Shown: positions 9,248 through 16,835 of the stretch, in pieces
Layout of the letters: each line of letters opens with the position of its first letter
How positions within the stretch are numbered: the first letter of the stretch is position 1
Assembly (NCBI RefSeq): GCF_947496485.1
Contig: NZ_CANMCZ010000005.1
Coordinates: 124,001 to 188,000, forward strand
From: an uncultured Winogradskyella sp.
Lineage (GTDB): Bacteria > Bacteroidota > Bacteroidia > Flavobacteriales > Flavobacteriaceae
Direction: 5' to 3'
DNA length: 64,000 nucleotides
Program-made: the position numbers and the translations under genes
Notes under the pieces: generated by a model
Databases searched by the model: none
What the model was told of the DNA's origin: nothing
The model's input: only the letters and a program-made list of their open reading frames with translations

Positions 9248-10027
9248 ATGACACCAAGATTAACAGTAGTCGGAGCAGGCCCAGGAGATGCAGATTTAAT
9301 TACATTAAAGGCGATTAAGGCCATAAAATCTGCGGATGTGATTTTATTTGATGCTCTCGTAAATGAAGAATTATTGCAATATGCCTCACGTAAAGCAGAA
9401 AAGATTTTTGTTGGTAAACGAAAAGGTTGTTATGCCTATCAGCAAAGTCAGATTAATGATTTAATTGTTGAGCGTGCCTTAAGATGTGGTCATGTGGTAA
9501 GACTAAAAGGAGGTGACCCGTTTATTTTTGGTCGTGGAGCAGAAGAACTTGAGTATGCTAAAGATTATGCCATTGAGGTGGCAGTTGTTCCTGGAATCTC
9601 ATCTGCTGCTGCTGTACCAGCATATCAAGGTATACCATTAACCAAGCGTAATGCTTCAGAGAGTTTTTGGGTCATAACTGGAACAACAAAATCGCATAAA
9701 ATATCTAGAGATATTGCCTTAGCTGCAAAATCTACAGCAACAGTTGTGATTTTAATGGGAATGAGCAAGCTGTCAGAAATTGTTCAAATTTTTGAAAACG
9801 AAGGAAAATCGGAAACTGCTGTAGCTGTCATTCAAAATGGCACTAGAATAAACGAAAAAGTAGGTGTCGGAACAATAAATACCATTGAAGAAATCGTTGA
9901 GAAAAAAGAATTGTCTAATCCAGCCATTATCATTATTGGAGAAGTTGTTAATCAGCGTGTAGATTTAACTGATATCTATACAAAAGCAGATTTAGCATTG
10001 TTAAATTCAAGAAAAGAAATCGCTTAA
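9248..10027 (+). CDS. cobA: uroporphyrinogen-III C-methyltransferase
   Basis: Transfers two methyl groups from SAM to uroporphyrinogen III, giving precorrin-2 for siroheme. The 259-residue protein has VGAGPGDADLITLKA at the N-terminus and RLKGGDPFIFGRGAEE, both hallmark SUMT motifs, plus a further VVPGISSAAAVPAYQGIPLT segment. It is a single-domain enzyme; the rest of the CysG function is encoded by the next gene two bases downstream. Its place after sulfite reductase indicates dedicated siroheme supply. Confidence 0.94.
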   Translation: MTPRLTVVGAGPGDADLITLKAIKAIKSADVILFDALVNEELLQYASRKAEKIFVGKRKGCYAYQQSQINDLIVERALRCGHVVRLKGGDPFIFGRGAEELEYAKDYAIEVAVVPGISSAAAVPAYQGIPLTKRNASESFWVITGTTKSHKISRDIALAAKSTATVVILMGMSKLSEIVQIFENEGKSETAVAVIQNGTRINEKVGVGTINTIEEIVEKKELSNPAIIIIGEVVNQRVDLTDIYTKADLALLNSRKEIA

Positions 10028-10029
10028 TT

Positions 10030-10608
10030 ATGGAAAGAAATAATCTATATCCAATCTTTCTAAAAGCAAAAAACCTTGATATTTTAATCTTAGGAGGTGG
10101 TTATGTTGCTGAAGAAAAATTGACCTTTCTTTTAAAATCGAGTCCAGATGCAAATGTGACTATGGTATCGCCTATGTTTAGAGAAGGTACCATTAAAATT
10201 GCAAATACTGGAAATGTAAAACGCATTGAAGATGTCTATAAAATTGACTATTTAAAAGACCATCATATAGTCATTGCAACAACAGATCAACCAGAAGTTA
10301 ATATAAAAATATACGACGATTGTAGAGCGCAAAGCAAATTGGTAAATGTGGCAGATAATCCGCCATATTGCGATTTTTATATGGGAGGTATCGTCACAAA
10401 AGGCAATGTAAAAGTCGCCATTTCTACTAATGGAAAATCGCCAACAACGGCCAAGCGTTTGCGACAATATTTTGAAGATGTGATCCCAGAAAACATAGAT
10501 GATTTGGTAAAGAATCTAAATATTTATAGAAAAACAATAAAAGGAGACTTTGAACAAAAAGTCGAAAAATTAAATGAATTCACTAAAGGTTTAGTGGAAA
10601 AAATATAA
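10030..10608 (+). CDS. precorrin-2 dehydrogenase / sirohydrochlorin ferrochelatase (Met8/CysG-N type)
   Basis: A 192-residue protein with a Rossmann segment LDILILGGGYVAEEKLTFLL (NAD-binding) and NVADNPPYCDFYMGGIVTKGNVKVAISTNGKSP, the typical Met8/SirC core with its catalytic Asp. It oxidises precorrin-2 and inserts iron to finish siroheme, although some single-domain members only dehydrogenate. It follows cobA by 2 bp. Together the two genes replace a fused CysG. Confidence 0.9.
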   Translation: MERNNLYPIFLKAKNLDILILGGGYVAEEKLTFLLKSSPDANVTMVSPMFREGTIKIANTGNVKRIEDVYKIDYLKDHHIVIATTDQPEVNIKIYDDCRAQSKLVNVADNPPYCDFYMGGIVTKGNVKVAISTNGKSPTTAKRLRQYFEDVIPENIDDLVKNLNIYRKTIKGDFEQKVEKLNEFTKGLVEKI

Positions 10609-10612
10609 AACG

Positions 10613-11662
10613 ATGATTAAGACAGATATACTTATTATAGGAGCAGGACCAACAGGGTTATTTACTGTTTTTGAAGCTGGATTGCTAAAATTAAAGTGTC
10701 ATTTAATAGACGCATTGCCTCAACCCGGAGGTCAATGTTCGGAGTTGTATCCTAAAAAACCGATATACGATATTCCTGGTTTTCCTGAAATATTAGCTGG
10801 AGATTTAACATCGAATTTATTAGAACAAGGTAAGCAGTTTCAACCAGGATTTACTTTAGGAGAACGCGCAGAAACTATAGATAAACAAGATGATGGAAGC
10901 TTTGTTGTAACTACAAATAAAGGCACACAGCACCATGCGCCAATTATAGCTATTGCTGGTGGTTTAGGAAGTTTTGAACCAAGAAAACCTAAATTAGAAA
11001 ACATTGAAAATTACGAAGATAAAGGCGTTGCCTATTTTATTAAAGATCCTGAAGTCTATCGCGATAAAAAGGTAGTAATTGCTGGTGGAGGAGATTCTGC
11101 ATTAGATTGGAGTATTTTTCTCGCTGATGTGGCATCAGAAGTAACCTTAGTGCATAGACGAAATGAGTTTAGAGGTGCTTTAGATTCTGTAGAACAAGTT
11201 CAAGAACTGAAACTACTCAATAAAATTAATTTAATTACACCAGCGGAAATTATTGCCTTACATGGAGAGCATAAAATTGAAGGTGTTTCGGTTACTAAAG
11301 ACGGAGAAACTCAAGTGATTGAGACAGATGCCTTTATTCCACTCTTTGGATTATCGCCAAAATTAGGACCAATCGGAGATTGGGGACTTGAGATAGAAAA
11401 GAATGCCATAAAAGTAGATACGCTAGACTACCAAACCAATATTCCAGGTATATATGCTATTGGAGATGTAAATACGTACGAAGGAAAATTAAAATTAATT
11501 CTTTGTGGTTTTCATGAGGCTACATTAATGTGTCAGTCTGCATATAAGCGATTAAATCCTGGCAAGAAGTTTGTTTTAAAATACACCACTGTTAGCGGTA
11601 TAAATGGCTTTGATGGTACACGTAAAGAATCACCAAAAGCAGTTGTAAAAGCTATTGTATAA
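10613..11662 (+). CDS. NAD(P)/FAD-dependent reductase (ferredoxin-NADP reductase, TrxB-like)
   Basis: A 349-residue flavoprotein. DILIIGAGPTGLFTVFEAG is the FAD-binding motif, VVIAGGGDSALDW the NAD(P)-binding motif, and GIYAIGDVN the second FAD motif. It has no CxxC redox pair of thioredoxin reductase, so it fits the YumC-like ferredoxin-NADP reductase group. It is encoded directly before a 2Fe-2S ferredoxin whose start overlaps its stop by one base, so it probably reduces that ferredoxin, which in turn feeds sulfite reductase (inference from the operon). Confidence 0.88.
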   Translation: MIKTDILIIGAGPTGLFTVFEAGLLKLKCHLIDALPQPGGQCSELYPKKPIYDIPGFPEILAGDLTSNLLEQGKQFQPGFTLGERAETIDKQDDGSFVVTTNKGTQHHAPIIAIAGGLGSFEPRKPKLENIENYEDKGVAYFIKDPEVYRDKKVVIAGGGDSALDWSIFLADVASEVTLVHRRNEFRGALDSVEQVQELKLLNKINLITPAEIIALHGEHKIEGVSVTKDGETQVIETDAFIPLFGLSPKLGPIGDWGLEIEKNAIKVDTLDYQTNIPGIYAIGDVNTYEGKLKLILCGFHEATLMCQSAYKRLNPGKKFVLKYTTVSGINGFDGTRKESPKAVVKAIV

Positions 11663-11985
11663 TGCAAGATGTTATCATACATATCACAGACCGAGAAGGC
11701 GAAAAACACACTGTTTTAGCACCAACTGACATGGCAATGAACTTAATGGAGGTTGTACGTTCTTATGAGTTAGCACCAGAAGGTACAATAGGAGTCTGTG
11801 GTGGTATGGCAATGTGTGCCTCATGTCAATGCTATGTAAATTCTGAACATGAATTAAATACTATGGAAGATGAAGAAGATGCCATGTTAGCCGAAGCCTT
11901 TAATGTTAAATCTAATAGCAGATTAAGTTGTCAAATTCCAATTACTGAAATATTACACGAGCTGGAAATAGAATTAGCTCCTTAG
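11662..11985 (+). CDS. 2Fe-2S ferredoxin (adrenodoxin type)
   Basis: A 107-residue protein with cluster ligands in CGGMAMCASC (C-x5-C-x2-C) and the fourth cysteine in LSCQI, the adrenodoxin/ISC-ferredoxin spacing. It is cytoplasmic with no signal peptide. It overlaps the flavoprotein gene and is the likely electron carrier between it and sulfite reductase. It is the last gene before a 151-bp gap that carries a new promoter-like element. Confidence 0.9.
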   Translation: MQDVIIHITDREGEKHTVLAPTDMAMNLMEVVRSYELAPEGTIGVCGGMAMCASCQCYVNSEHELNTMEDEEDAMLAEAFNVKSNSRLSCQIPITEILHELEIELAP

Positions 11986-12007
11986 GATTAATATTTCTTA
12001 ATTATTA

Positions 12008-12015
12008 TATTTTTG
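12008..12015 (+). promoter_or_regulatory. putative promoter -7 element for the cysteine synthesis genes
   Basis: TATTTTTG is an exact TAnnTTTG match in the 151-bp gap before the serine acetyltransferase gene. It suggests that this gene and cysM can be transcribed separately from the upstream sulfur operon. A short CCATT/AATGG dyad lies just downstream (12023-12037). Confidence 0.4.
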
Positions 12016-12136
12016 TCTACAACCATTTCTATAATGGAAAACTAGTATTTCTTAATATAAGTGTTGAGCATACCATCATACGGATGAGGTGATTTAATGA
12101 AGGAAAGTTTGCTAGTTTATTAACGACAATATAACT

Positions 12137-12874
12137 ATGGAAGCAGCATTACAGATACCTCTTAGATTTAAAGAACAAGTCGAAGTCTTAGCACAACAAT
12201 TATTTTATTGCGTTTTGGAGTCTCCTGAGAATCAAATAAAGCAATTGGAAGTAATAAAAGGTTCTTTTTTCAAAGTTTCTGAAGGTTTAGAGTGCGGACT
12301 ATGTAATACCAAATGGAAAGCATTTAAAACCGAGATAAAAACCTTAAGATCGCTTTTATATTTAGATGCTAAGGCAGCTTATGACAATGATCCTGCTGCC
12401 AAGAGTATTAAAGAAGTGTACCTGGCTTATCCAGGATTTTATGCAATTACGATGTATCGATTAAGTCACATTTTATGGAAGCTCAATATTCCTGTTTTAC
12501 CAAGAATGATAAGTGAATATGCACATAGCGTGACTGGCACAGATATACATCCTGGAGCAAAAATAGGAGAATCCTTTTTTATAGATCATGCTACAGGAGT
12601 TGTTATTGGTGAGACATCAATTATTGGTAATAATGTTATTATATATCAAGGTGTAACACTAGGAGGAATTAAGGTGGAAAAAGTATTGAAAGATGTAAAA
12701 AGGCATCCAACGATTTTAGATAATGTAACCATCTATGCTAATGCAACTATTCTTGGTGGCGACGTTATTATCGGTGAGAATAGTATAATAGGTGCTAATG
12801 TTTGGATTACACAATCCATTCCAAAAAATTCTATTGTAACTTATAAATCTGATATTAAAATATCCAACTTGTAA
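12137..12874 (+). CDS. epsC: serine O-acetyltransferase
   Basis: Acetylates serine with acetyl-CoA to O-acetylserine, the carbon skeleton for cysteine. The 245-residue protein has an alpha-helical N-terminal part and a left-handed beta-helix with hexapeptide repeats: GTDIHPGAKIGESFFIDHATGVVIGE, then IIYQGVTLGGI, then ILGGDVIIGENSIIGANVWI. The active-site His lies in DHATG. It lies 4 bp upstream of cysteine synthase, the enzyme with which it often forms a complex. Confidence 0.92.
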   Translation: MEAALQIPLRFKEQVEVLAQQLFYCVLESPENQIKQLEVIKGSFFKVSEGLECGLCNTKWKAFKTEIKTLRSLLYLDAKAAYDNDPAAKSIKEVYLAYPGFYAITMYRLSHILWKLNIPVLPRMISEYAHSVTGTDIHPGAKIGESFFIDHATGVVIGETSIIGNNVIIYQGVTLGGIKVEKVLKDVKRHPTILDNVTIYANATILGGDVIIGENSIIGANVWITQSIPKNSIVTYKSDIKISNL

Positions 12875-12878
12875 AGGC

Positions 12879-13763
12879 ATGAGCATATTAAACCAAATAG
12901 GGAATACACCTCTTGTAGAGGTTGTGAATTTAGTAAACAAACCTCACGTGCAACTTTTTCTAAAACTAGAAGGAAACAATCCTGGTGGAAGTGTTAAGGA
13001 CAGACCTGCTTATAATATGATTTCTGAAGCCGTTAAGCGAGGAGATATAAAAAAAGGGGATTGTTTGGTAGAAGCAACAAGCGGTAATACAGGAATCGCT
13101 TTAGCATATGTAGCTCAGTTATTTGGTTTAAATATGACATTGGTAATGCCTGAAAATTCTACAGAAGAGCGTGTAAAAACAATGCGAGCATATGGAGCTG
13201 AAGTTATTTTAACCTCTGCAGATTCTGGTATTGAAGGTTCAAGAGATTTAGCATTTAAAATGAGAGATGAAGACGACTATACGTTATTAAACCAGTTTGA
13301 AAATAATGATAATTGGAAAGCGCATTACAAAACGACAGGTCCAGAGATATGGAGAGATACAGATGGTAAGATTACACATTTTGTCTCTGCAATGGGAACA
13401 ACGGGCACTATAATGGGAACATCGTCATTTTTAAAAGAAAAGAATCAAAAGATTCAAATTATAGGAGCTCAACCTGAGGATGGTTCACGAATTCCTGGAA
13501 TTAGAAAATGGTCACCAGATTATGTGCCAGGCATTTTTAATCGTTCCAAAGTAGATCAAATTATAGAAGTGAGCGAATTAGAAGCCACTCAGATGACGCG
13601 ACGATTAGCAAAAGAGGAAGGCGTTTTTGCAGGTATGAGCAGTGGTGGTTCTGTTTCAACTGCTCTAAAACTCATAGAAACTATTGATAAAGGTGTAGTT
13701 GTTGCTATAGTTTGTGACAGAGGTGACCGCTATTTATCCTCTTCATTATATGATGTTTTATAA
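12879..13763 (+). CDS. cysM: cysteine synthase (O-acetylserine sulfhydrylase, CysM type)
   Basis: A PLP enzyme that joins O-acetylserine and sulfide to give cysteine. The 294-residue protein has NNPGGSVKDRPAY with the PLP lysine, EATSGNTGIALAY for substrate binding and the phosphate loop in MGTTGTIMG. The length and the SVKDRPA motif fit the CysM branch. It ends the assimilation pathway encoded in this region. The following gene starts about 60 bp downstream in a different functional context. Confidence 0.93.
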   Translation: MSILNQIGNTPLVEVVNLVNKPHVQLFLKLEGNNPGGSVKDRPAYNMISEAVKRGDIKKGDCLVEATSGNTGIALAYVAQLFGLNMTLVMPENSTEERVKTMRAYGAEVILTSADSGIEGSRDLAFKMRDEDDYTLLNQFENNDNWKAHYKTTGPEIWRDTDGKITHFVSAMGTTGTIMGTSSFLKEKNQKIQIIGAQPEDGSRIPGIRKWSPDYVPGIFNRSKVDQIIEVSELEATQMTRRLAKEEGVFAGMSSGGSVSTALKLIETIDKGVVVAIVCDRGDRYLSSSLYDVL

Positions 13764-13821
13764 GTTATATTGTAAAGCAAATACACTTTATTATTTTACT
13801 TTTGCGAGTAACCATCTATCA

Positions 13822-14916
13822 ATGAAGTACTGGCTTACTTTTTTAGTTTCCTTAATTGGATTGTTGTCTTTTTCGCAAGAAGAGCAACTATCCAACACTT
13901 ATTTGGACCTGAATTATTTCTCTGGGAATATTGCACTTCACAATAACGATATTCTTCATCTTATTACTGGTCATCCAGAAGGTTTAATTTTTAGTTGGAA
14001 TAAAAAAACGTTTGGAAACGACCCTTGGGAACAACGTTTTAATTATCCAGATTACGGCGCGTCTTTTGTATATCAAAATTTAAAAAATGATGTGCTTGGT
14101 AATAATTATGGTTTGTACGCACATTATAATTTTTACTTTTTTAAGCGTAACCTAATGCTGAGAATTGCTCAAGGTTTAGCATACAACACGAACCCTTACG
14201 ATAAAATTGAAAACCCAAAGAATGTGGCTTTTGGTTCTCATTTGTTAAGTTCAACTTATCTAATGTTGAATTATAAAAAGGAGCAACTATTTAATCGTTT
14301 TGGTTTACAGGTTGGTTTATCTTTAATTCATTATTCTAATGCCAATGTAAAAGCACCAAATACAAGTGTAAATACGATTGCTTTGAATGCAGGATTGACT
14401 TATAATCTCGATAATGAAAACCCTGAGTTTATTGATAATTTGAATGATGAAAAATTTACTGAACCTATAAAATATAATTTTGCATTTAGAACAGGGATTA
14501 ACCAAAGTGATGTCATTGGAAGTGGTCAATTTCCATTTTATATTCTTTCAACTTATGCTGATAAACGATTAAGTCATATAAGTGCTGTACAATTTGGAGC
14601 AGAAATCTTTTTCTCAAACTTTTTAAAAGAATTGATTTATTATCAGTCCGTCTCATTTCCTGAAGAAAATGTAAGTGGAAATGAAGATTATAAGCGTGTT
14701 GGATTATTTGTAGGCCATGAGTTATTTATTAATAAAATGTCTATTGAAACACAGTTAGGCTATTATGTTTATTATCCTTTTGATTTTGAAGGCAAAACTT
14801 ATATTAGAATTGGCTTAAAACGGTATTTTGGGAACACATTTTTTGGTGCTATGACCTTAAAATCACATGGAGCTAAAGCAGAAGCTGTTGAATTTGGAAT
14901 TGGAGTAAGATTATGA
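13822..14916 (+). CDS. PagL-like acyloxyacyl hydrolase / lipid A deacylase, outer membrane
   Basis: A 364-residue protein with signal peptide MKYWLTFLVSLIGLLSFSQ. The rest is beta-strand rich and ends in F-G-I-G-V-R-L, as in an outer-membrane barrel. H170-Y-S172-N-A matches the catalytic His-Ser motif of the PagL lipid A 3-O-deacylase family, which removes an acyl chain from lipid A. Activity here is inferred. The reading frame is open upstream to 13714, but that overlaps cysM and lacks a signal peptide, so the ATG at 13822 is chosen. The stop overlaps the next gene as ATGA. Confidence 0.8.
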   Translation: MKYWLTFLVSLIGLLSFSQEEQLSNTYLDLNYFSGNIALHNNDILHLITGHPEGLIFSWNKKTFGNDPWEQRFNYPDYGASFVYQNLKNDVLGNNYGLYAHYNFYFFKRNLMLRIAQGLAYNTNPYDKIENPKNVAFGSHLLSSTYLMLNYKKEQLFNRFGLQVGLSLIHYSNANVKAPNTSVNTIALNAGLTYNLDNENPEFIDNLNDEKFTEPIKYNFAFRTGINQSDVIGSGQFPFYILSTYADKRLSHISAVQFGAEIFFSNFLKELIYYQSVSFPEENVSGNEDYKRVGLFVGHELFINKMSIETQLGYYVYYPFDFEGKTYIRIGLKRYFGNTFFGAMTLKSHGAKAEAVEFGIGVRL

Positions 14917-15656
14917 AAAAACTAGTTTACATATTCGTAGTACTACTTTTTGCTTGTAATAGCGAAGACGCAAACGATTGTTTTCAAACCTCAGGTGAGA
15001 TTATTCAACAAGAAATGGATGTTTCGAGTTTCGAACGCATTTTTGTTAATAGAGATATAGAGCTAATAATTAAAGAGGCGCCTAACTACAAGGTCACTAT
15101 TGAAACCGGAGAAAATTTGATTAATGACGTTAAAGTTGAGGTTATTGGTGATAGATTAATATTAACTGATAACAACACTTGTAATTATGTTAGAGACTAT
15201 GGAATCACTAAAATATATGTTGATACTCCAAATCTTACAGAAATAAAGACATCATCTCAATATGAAGTATCATCTGATGGAATTTTGAGTTTTGAAAGCT
15301 TAGATTTGATCTCTGAAGATTTTAACGAAGATGTTGAGTTTACAGTAGGTGATTTTAGATTAACTGTTGCTTGTGAAAATATAAACATAGCGTCAAATAA
15401 TATTTCATTTTTTTATTTAGAGGGAACAGTTACTAATTTATTTATCGGTTTCTATGCAGGTTCTGGTCGTTTTGAAGGTGAAAACTTAGTGGCTCAGAAT
15501 GTAAATATCTATCATCGCGGTAGTAATGATATGGTTGTGAATCCACAACAATCTTTGTCAGGAGAACTAAGAGGAACAGGGAATTTAATTTCAGTTAATC
15601 AGCCACCACTTGTAGATGTTGAGCAGATTTATATTGGTCAATTAATTTTTGAGTAG
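14913..15656 (+). CDS. GIN-domain (DUF2807) lipoprotein
   Basis: A 247-residue protein with lipobox signal MKKLVYIFVVLLFAC. The remainder is repetitive beta-strand, with the FERIFVNRDIELIIKE opening typical of the head GIN domain seen in Bacteroidota surface proteins (often annotated as putative auto-transporter adhesin). The true function is unknown. It starts inside the stop of the deacylase gene, so the two are co-translated. Its last 15 bases overlap the convergent ackA gene. Confidence 0.82.
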   Translation: MKKLVYIFVVLLFACNSEDANDCFQTSGEIIQQEMDVSSFERIFVNRDIELIIKEAPNYKVTIETGENLINDVKVEVIGDRLILTDNNTCNYVRDYGITKIYVDTPNLTEIKTSSQYEVSSDGILSFESLDLISEDFNEDVEFTVGDFRLTVACENINIASNNISFFYLEGTVTNLFIGFYAGSGRFEGENLVAQNVNIYHRGSNDMVVNPQQSLSGELRGTGNLISVNQPPLVDVEQIYIGQLIFE

Positions 15657-16832
15657 GTTAAAAGCTTGTTTCGCAATTTCTAATTCTTCATTAGTTGGTA
15701 TTACCAATATTTTTACTTTAGAATCTTTGCTGTTAATGGCTCTAATCGTTTTCAGGCTTTTGTTGTTTTTTTCTGTGTCTAATTTTATTCCTAAAAAGTC
15801 TAAATCTTTACAAACAGATTCTCTCATATAGTTTGAGTTTTCACCAATACCTGCTGTAAAAACAATAGCGTCTAAACCATTTAAAATAGCAGCATAGCTT
15901 CCTATATATTTTTTAATACGATACGTATTCATAGTAAGGGCTAATTGGCATGCTTTATCTCCTGCATTCGCTTTGGCTTGTATATCTCTTAAATCACTAT
16001 AACCAGTTAATCCAAGCATTCCACTTTTCTTTTGTAATATGGTGTTTATCTCTCTTAAGCTTAATTTAAATTTTTCAGCTAAATGGAAAATTATAGTTGG
16101 ATCAATATCACCTGAGCGCGTTCCCATTATTAATCCTGTAATCGGAGAAAATCCTAAAGAATGATCAATACTTTTGCCGTTTTTTATAGCAGACATACTA
16201 CAACCATTGCCTAAGTGAATTGTAATTATTTTAGACTCTTTTTTACCTAAAAACTCAATGGTTTTTTCACTTACATATTTATGGCTTGTACCATGAAAAC
16301 CATAGAGACGTATATCGTGCTCATCTGAGTATTCTTTTGGTATAGCATATTTATAGGCATATTCTGGTATAGTTTGATGAAAAGCTGTATCAAAAACAGC
16401 AACTTGTTTTGCATTTTTAAAAATAGATTCTGCAACTTTAATTCCTTCTAAATTAGCAGGATTATGCAATGGAGCTAAAGATGATAATACTTTTATTTTA
16501 GCTTTAACATCTGGGGTTATTTCGGTTGTATCGTTAAAGTAATTTCCACCATGCACTACTCTGTGACCAACAATATCAATTTCTTCAGCAGATTTTAAGA
16601 TTCCAGTCTTTTTATTTAATAATTGTTTTACTAATAATTGTAACCCATCGTTATGATTAGCGATAGGAGTAATCACTTCAATTGAAGTCTCTTCTGTTTT
16701 GAATATAAATTTAGCATCATCAGAACCTAAGCGTTCGATTAAACCAGAACACAAAACAGTTTCATTAGGCATTAAGAATAATTGAAATTTTAAAGAAGAA
16801 CTTCCCGTATTAAGGACTAATATTTGTTGCAT
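15642..16832 (-). CDS. ackA: acetate kinase
   Basis: Interconverts acetyl phosphate + ADP and acetate + ATP. The 396-residue protein begins with LVLNTGSSSLKFQLF, and has HRVVHGG, FDTAFHQTIPEYAY (with the catalytic region), GFHGTSHKYV, HLGNGCS and TAGIGENSNYMRE, all ASKHA acetate kinase signatures. It is the second gene of a pta-ackA operon, 3 bp after pta, and gives substrate-level ATP from acetyl-CoA. Confidence 0.97.
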   Translation of the reverse strand: MQQILVLNTGSSSLKFQLFLMPNETVLCSGLIERLGSDDAKFIFKTEETSIEVITPIANHNDGLQLLVKQLLNKKTGILKSAEEIDIVGHRVVHGGNYFNDTTEITPDVKAKIKVLSSLAPLHNPANLEGIKVAESIFKNAKQVAVFDTAFHQTIPEYAYKYAIPKEYSDEHDIRLYGFHGTSHKYVSEKTIEFLGKKESKIITIHLGNGCSMSAIKNGKSIDHSLGFSPITGLIMGTRSGDIDPTIIFHLAEKFKLSLREINTILQKKSGMLGLTGYSDLRDIQAKANAGDKACQLALTMNTYRIKKYIGSYAAILNGLDAIVFTAGIGENSNYMRESVCKDLDFLGIKLDTEKNNKSLKTIRAINSKDSKVKILVIPTNEELEIAKQAFNLLKN

Positions 16833-16835
16833 GGT

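Noticed and set aside
12098..12124. Eight-codon frame MKESLLVY before the serine acetyltransferase gene as a leader peptide
   Set aside because: No cysteine or serine codon cluster and no terminator hairpin downstream, so nothing supports attenuation.
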